Virus record (IMG/VR): IMGVR_UViG_3300020563_000010
Span: 1 to 24,403 of that record
Source of the DNA: a virus
Direction: 5' to 3' (one strand)
Length of the DNA: 24,403 nt
Shown here piece after piece: positions 6,065-13,607 of this stretch (the stretch's first letter is position 1; each line of letters begins with the position of its first letter). The notes beneath the pieces are model-generated. The model was not told where the DNA came from and ran no database searches. It saw only the letters and a program-made list of their open reading frames with translations. Made by a program: the position numbers and the translations under genes.

Positions 6065-6476
6065 AATCTTTTCGCATGTAGCGTCCTAGGATATTACTAT
6101 TGTAATACGCTGGACTCCCATCGTCAAGAGACTCGATCAACACATTATTTAGGAAAAGCTGTTTTGTTTCTTCGTAGTTACACTGTCCTTTTGTTTTATG
6201 GAGGCTAAGTATTCTTCTGTCGCAGGATGCTTTTCCCCAAATGTCAATATCGGCTTTGAGTTCAGGACAGGAGCCGTAATATCTTTTCCAATCGGACTCT
6301 GACTTAACTTTTCTAGATTTTCCTCTTGGTGTGCGGAAAGACCAGAAATACTTTCTACCAATATAACTACGACCAGTTTTATTACAGTGAATATGATAAA
6401 CGAAACCAAAATTATCTTGAATATCAGAAGACTCAAAAATTTCCCCATTGAATCTCCAAGGGTTTTCATAACTCAT
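6027..6476 (-). CDS. GIY-YIG-like phage protein, putative endonuclease
   Basis: The 149-aa product has a GIY-YIG-like core: GFVYHIHCNKTGRSYIGRKY at residues 24-43 supplies the two short strand motifs (VYH and YIG) and an Arg after YIG. It continues with SDWKRYYGSCPEL, a segment typical of a conserved phage family often annotated as a Seg-like or putative endonuclease. The later NYEETKQLFLNNVL helix also fits that family. It is much shorter than the homing enzyme at 8502-9116 and has no NUMOD repeats. It may be a housekeeping phage nuclease rather than a homing element. A candidate late promoter (6499-6506) precedes it. Confidence 0.7.
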   Translation of the reverse strand: MSYENPWRFNGEIFESSDIQDNFGFVYHIHCNKTGRSYIGRKYFWSFRTPRGKSRKVKSESDWKRYYGSCPELKADIDIWGKASCDRRILSLHKTKGQCNYEETKQLFLNNVLIESLDDGSPAYYNSNILGRYMRKDYGNFGKDSETIT

Positions 6477-6498
6477 ACTAAGAATCTTTATGAGCTAT

Positions 6499-6506
6499 TA
6501 TTTATC
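6499..6506 (-). promoter_or_regulatory. Candidate late promoter (GATAAATA)
   Basis: The minus strand has GATAAATA, seven of eight matches to the T4 late -10 element, 22 nt before the ATG at 6476 and about 30 nt downstream of a strong terminator. The position fits a restart of transcription for the GIY-YIG-like and cysteine peptidase genes. Confidence 0.5.
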
Positions 6507-6535
6507 TTCAACCCTAGCAAAGCGATTCTAGCAAT

Positions 6536-6563
6536 AAAAAAGCACCCCTGTCAAGAGGTGCTT
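6536..6563 (-). terminator. Rho-independent terminator after the 436-aa virion gene
   Basis: On the minus strand AAGCACCTC-TTGACA-GGGGTGCTT forms a 9-bp stem (one G-U) with a six-base loop, followed by a run of T. It begins 20 nt after the stop of the 436-aa virion protein gene (6584), so it should end that transcript. Confidence 0.8.
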
Positions 6564-6583
6564 AGAATTATGTTATGATTATA

Positions 6584-7894
6584 TCAACGACCGAAATCTG
6601 TTCCTTGATTTACTGGTTTGATTTTGTTTTTATTTTCAAGATTCTTACCACCTTGCTGCATAACTTGGGCACGAGTTTGACCTGTTTTTTCTGCTGCAGC
6701 ACCGCCGCCAGCACCATAGGTTGTTAATCTACCACTGTCATCCTTACTTGCTGGTTTAGCAAATGGTGAAGGAGTGCTAGGAAGTGGTTTAGTTTGTTGA
6801 TTTGCAAATGGATTAGTATTTGCTCTGGCAGCATTGCTTCTGTCAATTTTATTTTTTGCTGCCATAGCCGCTAAAGCACCACTAGCAAGCACACCTCCAG
6901 CAAGTAATGCAGGTGCAATCTCATCAAGAATTTCTTTTTTCCACCCTTCACCCATATTTGCCATAATAGCAAGAGCTGCTTTTTCAGTTTCGGCATAACC
7001 CTCATCAAGAAGATGACCCTTGATGATATCAAATATATCAAAGGATTGGGATTGAAGATTTACACCCTTTTTAGCAAGATCAAAACCTGTTGTTGGTTTA
7101 TTCTCTACTGGTTTAGGGGTTGCAGCAGTTCCCTGTGAGAATTTTGTGGCGGGGTCTGGTGCTTTAAGATTAGATGCTGCTGCGGTCGCTTGTGATGTAT
7201 TAACAGCGGTTGATGGTGGTGTCTTTAATTGGTCTGATGTAACATTTGCACCTGCCTGTCTCATCTGAGAAGCCGTTTGCATTGCTTTAATATCAGCGAC
7301 ATCTTGTTTAATCTTTGGTTGTGCTGGTGCCGCTGGTTTTGGTGCAGAAGGAGCAGCACTACCACCACGAGCAACATAACGCTCTTTCTCAGCACCTGTA
7401 AAGGCACCTGCAGTGAATTTACCAGTTGCCTTATCTAATTTACCTTCTACACCACCTTGCTTGGCAAGAACGACTGAAGAGGCAGCAGGAGCGGTTTTAG
7501 TGCCTGCTGGTGGATTCCCTGAACCTGCTGGAGGATTACCTGAACCTGCTGGAGGATTACCTGAACCTGCTGGACGTGTAGGTTTTGATACACCAGCTTT
7601 TTGTCTAGCGACTTCCCAAGATTTATCAGTTTCAGCACCTGGTTTAGTGAAGAACTTTGCTGCTCCTGCAGTTACAGCTGGTTTAAGATAATCTGGTTTA
7701 GCTGGTGGTTTTTTACCTGTCAAAAGTTGAGTGGCAGATTGTTGTTGTGCAGATTTCATAGCAGGTGTAGAAAATACATCCATTTTTTCATCGATCTTCT
7801 CAACATTTTCTACAACTTCTTCTTGTTGAGGAGCATAGACAGCACTATATGCTTCCATCATATTTGCAACTTCATTACCTGTAAGTCTAGACAT
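6584..7894 (-). CDS. 436-aa late virion-type protein with GSGNPPA repeats
   Basis: The protein starts MSRLTGNEVANMMEAYSAVY, a short helical head of a type I associate with several cyanophage virion proteins. A long Ala/Pro/Thr/Lys-rich, disordered-looking region follows, with three GSGNPPA repeats near residues 108-129. At about 284-325 there is a compact segment (FDIIKGHLLDEGYAETEKAA, then MANMGEGWKKEI) that I also associate with cyanophage structural proteins. A hydrophobic Ala/Gly/Leu stretch lies at about 327-346. It stands alone as a transcription unit, with a perfect TATAAATA 28 nt upstream of the ATG and a strong terminator after the stop, as expected of a late structural gene. A head-internal or prohead-associated location is inference; no enzyme motif is seen. 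Confidence 0.75.
   Translation of the reverse strand: MSRLTGNEVANMMEAYSAVYAPQQEEVVENVEKIDEKMDVFSTPAMKSAQQQSATQLLTGKKPPAKPDYLKPAVTAGAAKFFTKPGAETDKSWEVARQKAGVSKPTRPAGSGNPPAGSGNPPAGSGNPPAGTKTAPAASSVVLAKQGGVEGKLDKATGKFTAGAFTGAEKERYVARGGSAAPSAPKPAAPAQPKIKQDVADIKAMQTASQMRQAGANVTSDQLKTPPSTAVNTSQATAAASNLKAPDPATKFSQGTAATPKPVENKPTTGFDLAKKGVNLQSQSFDIFDIIKGHLLDEGYAETEKAALAIMANMGEGWKKEILDEIAPALLAGGVLASGALAAMAAKNKIDRSNAARANTNPFANQQTKPLPSTPSPFAKPASKDDSGRLTTYGAGGGAAAEKTGQTRAQVMQQGGKNLENKNKIKPVNQGTDFGR
7509..7571 (-). repeat. Three 21-bp tandem repeats encoding GSGNPPA units
   Basis: Three in-frame 21-bp units (7509-7529, 7530-7550, 7551-7571) lie inside the 436-aa virion gene. The last two are identical and the first differs at two bases. 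They encode PAGSGNP-type heptads in the disordered part of the protein and could vary in copy number by slippage. Confidence 0.9.
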
Positions 7895-7922
7895 CTTTTC
7901 TTTTATGATTTTTCTATAATTT

Positions 7923-7930
7923 TATTTATA
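7923..7930 (-). promoter_or_regulatory. T4-type late promoter (TATAAATA)
   Basis: The minus strand has a perfect TATAAATA 28 nt before the ATG at 7894. It directly follows the U-tract of the terminator at 7931-7954, so termination of one unit and late initiation of the next use adjoining bases. Confidence 0.85.
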
Positions 7931-7954
7931 AAAAAAGAGGGTCCGAAGACCCTC
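7931..7954 (-). terminator. Rho-independent terminator with UUCG tetraloop
   Basis: On the minus strand GAGGGTC-TTCG-GACCCTC is a perfect 7-bp stem with a C(UUCG)G tetraloop, followed by six T residues. The stem overlaps the stop codon of the 53-aa gene at 7953. UUCG-capped terminators are common in T4. Confidence 0.92.
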
Positions 7955-8114
7955 ATTTCACATCGTCATTGCATTTACCCAACCATTCTTTGGAATAATC
8001 ATAATCTCCAAAAAGAAACTCATCGCACTCTGCCGCTTCCTGATATGCGTTCAGGATTTCCTGTTCGCACCATTCATCATAGTTGGAATCCTGAGAAAGT
8101 ATCTTTGGTAACAT
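7953..8114 (-). CDS. Small acidic 53-aa protein, function unknown
   Basis: The frame encodes MLPKILSQDSNYDEWCEQEI and continues to a C-terminal KCNDDVK. It is strongly acidic and rich in Tyr, Trp and Cys (three Cys), with no membrane segment. Its ATG shares a base with the previous stop (TAATG at 8114) and its TGA is built into the terminator stem, so it is the last gene of the nrdB-downstream unit. No family is recognised. Confidence 0.65.
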   Translation of the reverse strand: MLPKILSQDSNYDEWCEQEILNAYQEAAECDEFLFGDYDYSKEWLGKCNDDVK

Positions 8115-8527
8115 TAGATTATGTTAAGTCCTGGTTCTAATAATTTATATCTTTTTCCATCATATGCAACCCCAGAGTAATATTCTGTAGTATTCATAAC
8201 GGAAAACATATTATATTCTCTACCATCCTCAAATGGAGTTATATCAACTAGATCTCCATAAGTATTTTTCCAGATACTATGATATATTGCACATCCATAA
8301 GTTTCATCTTCAGTATCTGTAATCAAATAGTATCCACTTATCTTTTCTCCGCCATAAGTATTCACATAATGATTTACATTATTGTGGCAGTTTGCATCAA
8401 TACATAATGGTTTTTTAATAACAGGGATCTTCAGTAAAGTAGAAGAAAACTTACAATACTCCTGAAGTTTCATCACACACTCATCTTCAGGTAGTGATAC
8501 TCTAAATTTTCTCAATTGACCATCCAT
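8114..8527 (-). CDS. Conserved phage protein with candidate Cys-His-Asp residues, function unknown
   Basis: From the ATG at 8527 the product is 137 aa. An in-frame ATG at 8566 exists but lies deeper inside the endonuclease gene and has no Shine-Dalgarno, while 8527 has AAAGGA about 10 nt upstream. The central block, CIDANCHNNVNHYVNTYGG, then GYYLI, IYHSIW and LVDITP, is a pattern I associate with a widespread uncharacterised phage family. Cys47 at a helix start, followed by His83 and Asp95 on strands, resembles a papain-like or NlpC/P60-type order. A hydrolase or transferase role is only inference. It overlaps the homing endonuclease by 26 nt. Confidence 0.65.
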   Translation of the reverse strand: MDGQLRKFRVSLPEDECVMKLQEYCKFSSTLLKIPVIKKPLCIDANCHNNVNHYVNTYGGEKISGYYLITDTEDETYGCAIYHSIWKNTYGDLVDITPFEDGREYNMFSVMNTTEYYSGVAYDGKRYKLLEPGLNII

Positions 8528-9116
8528 TTTTTCTCGGTCCTTTTCTGTCATAAAGTATTGCTGCATTCATTGTTGCATAAGAAATACTTTGAGATTTACA
8601 AAATTTCTTTAATCCACCAACAATAATATATTCTTTATTTTCTGGAGAAGTGATTTTCCAAGTTTTAGAGTTTGGATTATCTTTTCCAAATTTTGGTGCT
8701 CTATTTTGACTTATTTTATTTCTTGTTTCTTGTGAAAGTTTAACACCATATCTTGGATTATTTTTACCAGCAACCTTTTCGCTTATTTTTTTCTTTGCTT
8801 CTTCGGTGTGTTTTCTGCCACCAAAACCTATTGTTTTTTGTCCTCCAGGTTTTCCTTCACCACCAAGATTTTGATTTAATAATACACCACCATCACACTC
8901 TCTTTTCCAAAGTGCTATGTGTTTTATTTCTAACTCTATTGCTTCTTCTTTAGTAAGACCAGATTTTACAACCCATCTTCTTTCTCTTGGTGGTAATAGA
9001 TTTGCACCATTACTTCTCAAATGTTTTGCGTGTATTCTTCTTGGTTTCCCATATCCCACATAAAAGGGAGAACCAAAGTCCTCCCTTAAGTAGTAGTAAA
9101 GAATATAATTATTCAT
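8502..9116 (-). CDS. Free-standing GIY-YIG homing endonuclease (Seg-like)
   Basis: The 204-aa protein has an N-terminal GIY-YIG nuclease module (ILYYYLRED at 5-13, FYVGYG at 18-23, Arg27 in the following helix, and NLGGEGKPGG closing the domain). NUMOD3-type DNA-binding repeats follow (HTEEAKKKISEKVAGKNNPR, then KLSQETRNKISQN). A C-terminal segment, ITSPENKEYIIVGGLKKFCK, is of NUMOD1/intron-endonuclease repeat type. This architecture matches T4 Seg and I-TevI-like enzymes that cleave DNA and spread by homing. It lies right behind nrdB, a frequent target neighbourhood, and is AT-rich compared with nrdB. Its start region holds promoters and an inverted repeat described separately. The target site is not visible here. 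Confidence 0.88.
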   Translation of the reverse strand: MNNYILYYYLREDFGSPFYVGYGKPRRIHAKHLRSNGANLLPPRERRWVVKSGLTKEEAIELEIKHIALWKRECDGGVLLNQNLGGEGKPGGQKTIGFGGRKHTEEAKKKISEKVAGKNNPRYGVKLSQETRNKISQNRAPKFGKDNPNSKTWKITSPENKEYIIVGGLKKFCKSQSISYATMNAAILYDRKGPRKNGWSIEKI

Positions 9117-9117
9117 T

Positions 9118-9170
9118 TTAAGACTGAACTTACCTATTATTATTTATATAATACACTATTTCAGTCTTAA
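9118..9170 (-). promoter_or_regulatory. 11-bp inverted repeat enclosing the homing endonuclease promoter
   Basis: TTAAGACTGAA (minus strand, 9170-9160) is repeated in perfect inversion as TTCAGTCTTAA (9128-9118), with a 31-nt AT-rich loop. The 3' arm ends one base before the bases just ahead of the ATG (9116). RNA reading through from nrdB would contain both arms and could fold over the start region. RNA started from the promoters inside would lack the 5' arm. Confidence 0.75.
9141..9148 (-). promoter_or_regulatory. T4-type late promoter (TATAAATA) for the homing endonuclease
   Basis: A perfect TATAAATA on the minus strand, 24 nt before the ATG at 9116 and inside the loop of the inverted repeat. 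Confidence 0.8.
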
Positions 9171-9176
9171 TGTCAA
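9148..9176 (-). promoter_or_regulatory. Candidate sigma70 promoter (TTGACA-17-TATTAT)
   Basis: TTGACA (9176-9171), identical to the consensus -35, is separated by 17 bases from TATTAT (9153-9148), five of six matches to the -10. The -35 starts right after the nrdB stop codon, and the spacer contains the 5' arm of the inverted repeat. A host-polymerase (early) start here would fall inside the repeat loop and overlap the late promoter. Confidence 0.55.
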
Positions 9177-10319
9177 TCACAACTGGAACCCAGCAAAAGA
9201 GTCTTTGGTAACATCCTGCTTAATACCACCAACAATATATGACTGCACTTGCGTTTGCTGTGGCGCCACTTGAAGACCTTTAGAACTGATCCAATGCTCA
9301 GTCCAAGGAAGTGGATTATTTTTCGCAGGAATATCATAAAGTGGTTTGAGTCCAATTGCCTTCATTCTACGATTGGCAATCCACTCGACATATTGCTGAA
9401 GAAGTTTATCATTTAAACCAATCATAGAACCATCCTTGAACAGATACTCTGCCCAAAGTTTTTCTTGATTGACAGCATTCTCAAAGGTCTTGTAAAACCA
9501 TTGCTCTTCTTCTTTGGAGATACGTGCCATCTCAGGGTCATCACCCTCTTTCCATTTGTTCAGAATATTCTGAGTGATAACCAAATGTTGGTTCTCATCA
9601 CGGGCAATCAGTGAGATGATTTTTGCACTTCCTTCCATAAGCTTGAGTTCGCCAAACGCAAAACTACAAGCGAAGCTGACGTAAAAGCGAATACCTTCAA
9701 GAATATTAACGTTTGCAACTGCTCTGAATAGTTTTCTCTTGAGTTCATACCTTGCCTCTTGTGCGTATGGTACTTGTTCTAACGCATGAATCCATTCATT
9801 AGTTGAACCATAATGCTGGGCACTGTTGATGAAATCGTTATATGCCTGAGTGACACTCACGGCACGTTCCATAATACGATCCTCTTTCAGAATCGTATCA
9901 AAAACTTCAGATGGGTCCGAATAAACATTCTTGATGATATAAGTGTATGAACGGGAGTGGATCATCTCCATAAACTCCCAAACCTTCATACACGCTTCCA
10001 GTTCAGGAAGGGAGCAGTATGGAGCAAATGCCATACCAGGACCCCTACCCTGAACTGAGTCCAGCATCACCTGATACTTCAGGTTGCTGGTGAAGATATG
10101 CTTTTGCTCTGGGCGTAGCATATGATAGTCGCTACGATCTTTTTGAAGAGAAACCTCTTCGGGTCTCCAGAAGTAACCCAGTTGCTGTGTGGTTAGTTTA
10201 TCGAAGATTGGGTATTTGTAAGAATCATATCTCTGTATTCCCAGTGGTTGTCCAAAAAACATAGGTTGCTTTTTGGTATCTACTTCCTGAGGATTAAAAA
10301 CGGTCATTGATTCGACCAT
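9177..10319 (-). CDS. nrdB: Class Ia ribonucleotide reductase beta subunit
   Basis: The 380-aa protein supplies the tyrosyl radical for ribonucleotide reduction. All di-iron ligands expected from E. coli NrdB are visible: Asp61, Glu118, His121 (EMIH), Glu208, Glu242 and His245 (DENQH). The radical Tyr125 lies in HSRSYTY with the right E-x-x-H-x-x-x-Y spacing. The tail ends FAGFQL, the family's C-terminal peptide that docks to NrdA. GGAGGA precedes the ATG at 10319. An in-frame ATG at 10361 lies inside the end of nrdA and is rejected. It follows nrdA by 22 nt. No intron or intein interrupts it, although a homing endonuclease sits directly downstream. Confidence 0.97.
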   Translation of the reverse strand: MVESMTVFNPQEVDTKKQPMFFGQPLGIQRYDSYKYPIFDKLTTQQLGYFWRPEEVSLQKDRSDYHMLRPEQKHIFTSNLKYQVMLDSVQGRGPGMAFAPYCSLPELEACMKVWEFMEMIHSRSYTYIIKNVYSDPSEVFDTILKEDRIMERAVSVTQAYNDFINSAQHYGSTNEWIHALEQVPYAQEARYELKRKLFRAVANVNILEGIRFYVSFACSFAFGELKLMEGSAKIISLIARDENQHLVITQNILNKWKEGDDPEMARISKEEEQWFYKTFENAVNQEKLWAEYLFKDGSMIGLNDKLLQQYVEWIANRRMKAIGLKPLYDIPAKNNPLPWTEHWISSKGLQVAPQQTQVQSYIVGGIKQDVTKDSFAGFQL

Positions 10320-10341
10320 TGATTTTTCCTCCAAACCTGTT

Positions 10342-12639
10342 TTAAATCTTACAAGACTCACAATCTTCCTCCTCCGTGTCTAGAATATCGGAAATTAAGT
10401 TATCAAGAGACTGTTTGGTTTCTTCAACCTCATCAGTCTTATGGTCATAAGTATTTTGATAGTAACTGGTTTTCCAGCCGTACTTATATGTAGTTAGAAG
10501 GTCCTGTGCCATTACTGAAGTAGGAACTTCATTATCTGGGTAATTTTCTGGATTATAGGACCAGTTTCCAGAAATCGCTTGATCGAAGAATTTTTGCATA
10601 ACAGCAACAATATGAATATACCCGCGATTGCTAGGCATATCCCACAGCAGCGTATAGTTGTTCTTAAGTGTTTGATACTGGGGAACAATCTGCTTGAGTG
10701 GTCCCTTCTTCGACTTCTTAACGGACAAGTATCCGCGAGGTGGTTCGATTCCGTTGGTTGCATTTGACACAACGGAACTGCTCTCCGATGGCATCTGTGC
10801 GGACAATGTTGAGTTCCGTACCCCGTATTTGAGTACCTGCTCTCTAAGATGCTCCCAATCATACTTCAATTCGTTAGGTACAATTTCATCAACGTCCTTC
10901 TTGTATGTATCAATCGGGAGAATGCCATTGCCATATTTTGTTCGGCTGCTATACTCACAAGCACCTTTTTCTTTCGAAAGATTAACAGTTGCCTGAATTA
11001 GGTAATACTGAAATGCTTCGGTAAGTTCATGTACCAGTCTCCAAGCACCAGGATCGTCGTAATGCTCGCCGTGCTTGGCGAGATAGTGTGCCAGACCAAT
11101 AAACCCTACCCCAAGCGAACGACGTGCCCTGGTGGCGATTTCTGCTGCATTGACGGGGTATCCTTGAAAATCAATAAGTTCATCAAGAGAGCGAACAGCA
11201 AGATCGCAAAGCACTTCAAGATCCTCGTTATCCCGAATTTTTCCAACATTAATAGCAGAAAGTATGCATAGAGCAATCTCACCATTTGGGTCATCAATAT
11301 GTTGAATTGGTTTGGTAGGTAGAGTAATTTCCTGGCACAGATTGCTCATCTCAACCTTATCCATAAAGGATGAGTGAGAGTTACAGTGGTCAATGTTCAT
11401 AATGTACAAACGACCTGTTTCTGCTCTCTCTTTCAGGAGGTCCAAAAAGAGTTCTTGAGCTCCGATAGTTTTTCTTGGAATAGACTCATCTCGTTCATAA
11501 CGAACATACAACTCGTCAAATCCATCAGTACCAAAAGCATCATACAAGCCAGGAACGGCGTGGGGAGAGAAGAGAGAAATCTCTTCGTTGCGGATGAAGC
11601 GTTCATAGAACAGTTTGGAGATTTGGATACTATAGTCTAACTTACGAACACGATTATCTTCGGTTCCTTTATTATTTTTCAATACTAGAATATCTTCTAT
11701 TTCTTGGTGCCAGATTGGAAAATGGACAGTTGCTGATCCACCTCTGATGCCATTTTGAGTGCAGCATCGGACAGTTGCTTCAAACTTTTTGAGGAAAGGG
11801 ACAACACCTGTGTGCTGAACTTCTCCGCCTCTGATTTTGCTGTTGATGCCACGGATGCGACCCGCGTTGATGCCGATACCCGCCCTTTGTGCAACATATC
11901 TGCCGATAGCCATATCAGAACTAAAGATGCTATCGAGGGTGTCATCAACATCAACAAGAACACAGCTAGCATATTGTCGAAGTGGAGTTCGCACTCCCGC
12001 CATGATAGGTGTGGGAATGTTGATTTTGTGCTTGGAGATTGCATCGTAGTACTTCCTAACGTAATCTAAACGTGTTTCTTTAGGATACTTGGAAAAGATT
12101 GTCGCCGCAATCAAAAGGTACATAAACTGTGGCGTCTCATAAAGTTCGTTAGAACTTCTGTCCTGCACGAGGTACTTATCAACGACTTGACGTAGACCTG
12201 CATAAGTGAACAGATAGTCACGACTATGATCAATAAACGACTGAAGTTTATCAAACTCATCATCAGAGTATAGGGTAAGAATTTCTGGGTCATAGACACC
12301 TCTACCAACGGCACGAAGGACGTGCTGCTTAACTGTGGGGCATTCATGCATACGACCAAACAACTGCTTACGGAGGGCGAACAGAAGCAGGCGAGCAGCA
12401 ACGAATTGATAGTTGGGATGATCCAGATCAATCAGGTCAGAAGCAGAACGAATCAGAATCTCCTGAATCTCTGCGGTAGTGATACCATCATAGAATTGAA
12501 TGCCTGATTGCATCTCTACCTGAGATGCTGATACACCTGCTAGGTCTTTGCAGGCTTCTTCCACCATAACGTGGAGTTTATTTAAATCAAGTGGTTCAGT
12601 TTTACCATTTCTCTTAACGACTTTCGTTCCGTTGCTCAT
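10342..12639 (-). CDS. nrdA: Class Ia ribonucleotide reductase alpha subunit
   Basis: The 765-aa catalytic subunit reduces ribonucleoside diphosphates, raising dNTP supply during phage replication. Near the N-terminus KVVKRNGKTEPLDLNKLH is a short ATP-cone start. Cys226 (YASCVLVDVDD) and Cys458 (ALCILSAINVGK) match the active-site disulfide pair. Asn433, Cys435 and Glu437 (NLCQEI) match the catalytic triad. YYQNTYDH near the C-terminus carries the radical-transfer tyrosine pair. The tail CESCKI carries the redox cysteines reloaded by thioredoxin or glutaredoxin. Its ATG overlaps the primase stop as ATGA (12636-12639), with GGAAGA upstream. The gene appears intact and intron-free. Confidence 0.97.
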   Translation of the reverse strand: MSNGTKVVKRNGKTEPLDLNKLHVMVEEACKDLAGVSASQVEMQSGIQFYDGITTAEIQEILIRSASDLIDLDHPNYQFVAARLLLFALRKQLFGRMHECPTVKQHVLRAVGRGVYDPEILTLYSDDEFDKLQSFIDHSRDYLFTYAGLRQVVDKYLVQDRSSNELYETPQFMYLLIAATIFSKYPKETRLDYVRKYYDAISKHKINIPTPIMAGVRTPLRQYASCVLVDVDDTLDSIFSSDMAIGRYVAQRAGIGINAGRIRGINSKIRGGEVQHTGVVPFLKKFEATVRCCTQNGIRGGSATVHFPIWHQEIEDILVLKNNKGTEDNRVRKLDYSIQISKLFYERFIRNEEISLFSPHAVPGLYDAFGTDGFDELYVRYERDESIPRKTIGAQELFLDLLKERAETGRLYIMNIDHCNSHSSFMDKVEMSNLCQEITLPTKPIQHIDDPNGEIALCILSAINVGKIRDNEDLEVLCDLAVRSLDELIDFQGYPVNAAEIATRARRSLGVGFIGLAHYLAKHGEHYDDPGAWRLVHELTEAFQYYLIQATVNLSKEKGACEYSSRTKYGNGILPIDTYKKDVDEIVPNELKYDWEHLREQVLKYGVRNSTLSAQMPSESSSVVSNATNGIEPPRGYLSVKKSKKGPLKQIVPQYQTLKNNYTLLWDMPSNRGYIHIVAVMQKFFDQAISGNWSYNPENYPDNEVPTSVMAQDLLTTYKYGWKTSYYQNTYDHKTDEVEETKQSLDNLISDILDTEEEDCESCKI

Positions 12640-13607
12640 ATTTTCTTCCAGTTGTTAAACTTAATTTTTGCTTCTAGACCTGTGTATGTATTTGATTTTA
12701 ACACATCCATAACGTTAAGTCCAGCTAAAACCATATCATTAATATCTTTTTGCTGGATTGATGTTGGCCAAATAATCACCTTGTCGCCTCTGTCGATGGT
12801 TTTTGATATTCGGTTGACGATTTCTCGATTACGTGGTTCGTTATCAAAAACGTAAATATAATCGCTCCAATTAAACGACCTAATATCAACGTCGGACCCA
12901 CACATAGCAACAGCATTTTTGACAAACGTGGAGTCGAAGGGTCCCTCAACAATGTAAATGGGTTCCGAAGAATCCACTTGGTCCAGTCCATAAAGTTTGG
13001 GCGAATCATCAGAAAGCATCACAGTAATATATTTAACAGGGTTAGGACCTAGTGCTCTTCCCTGAAAACCTATCAAGTTGGAGTCTGTATCATACATTGG
13101 TATAATAATGCGACTCTCATCCCTACCGATAGTGTCAAACGTAACTTTTTGAGTGTTCGTCCACTCCTTAAATTTGTCAGCAAAATAAAACTTTTCAGGA
13201 TTGAGTTTCCTTTTTTCCAGATATTCTCTGGCAATAGGATTCTCTGATGCTTTGGGTAAATCAAGTTTCTTTTTGAAGACTGGTTTCGCAAACTCAAACT
13301 TGGGTTCCTCAACCACAAAGTTTCTACCAGTATGTCCTTCTTTAAACTTCTCAAGAGTATATTGCTTATGAAGTGTAGGGTCTAACTCTTTGAGAAAGTT
13401 ATTAAAGGATAAACTTGCTCCGCAGTTATGGCACTTAAAGTTTGTGTTATTCTTTACGGGATAGATATATCCTCGTGTTTTATTTTTGTTCTTTTGAGAG
13501 TCGCCACACAGTGGGCAGCGGAAGTTGTAGAGATCTGCCTTGACTCTCTTAAACTTTTGTAAGCGTGACGAAACGAGTCCAATGTACTTGGAGTCAATCA
13601 AATCCAT
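12636..13607 (-). CDS. 61: DnaG-like DNA primase (T4 gp61 type)
   Basis: The 323-aa protein makes RNA primers for lagging-strand synthesis together with the gp41 helicase. A zinc ribbon sits near the N-terminus (CPLC at 31-34 and CHNC at 59-62). A TOPRIM core follows: IYIVEGPFD with Glu221 and Asp225, then YVFDNEPRN with Asp255. ESRIIIPMYD and FQGRALG are typical of the DnaG/Toprim_N region. Length is close to T4 gp61. In this genome it is separated from gp41 by about 9 kb and is instead coupled to nrdA, tying priming to nucleotide supply in one transcript. Confidence 0.93.
   Translation of the reverse strand: MDLIDSKYIGLVSSRLQKFKRVKADLYNFRCPLCGDSQKNKNKTRGYIYPVKNNTNFKCHNCGASLSFNNFLKELDPTLHKQYTLEKFKEGHTGRNFVVEEPKFEFAKPVFKKKLDLPKASENPIAREYLEKRKLNPEKFYFADKFKEWTNTQKVTFDTIGRDESRIIIPMYDTDSNLIGFQGRALGPNPVKYITVMLSDDSPKLYGLDQVDSSEPIYIVEGPFDSTFVKNAVAMCGSDVDIRSFNWSDYIYVFDNEPRNREIVNRISKTIDRGDKVIIWPTSIQQKDINDMVLAGLNVMDVLKSNTYTGLEAKIKFNNWKKI

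Noticed and set aside
6149-6469. Minus-strand frame of 106 codons overlapping the GIY-YIG-like gene
   Set aside because: It is an out-of-frame shadow of a gene with clear family motifs.
7601-8140. Plus-strand frame of 179 codons crossing a terminator and promoter
   Set aside because: It is antisense to two supported genes, the terminator and the late promoter, and its product is not protein-like.
9177-12639. Intron or intein in nrdA or nrdB, suggested by the neighbouring homing endonuclease
   Set aside because: Both frames run uninterrupted through all catalytic motifs with normal lengths.
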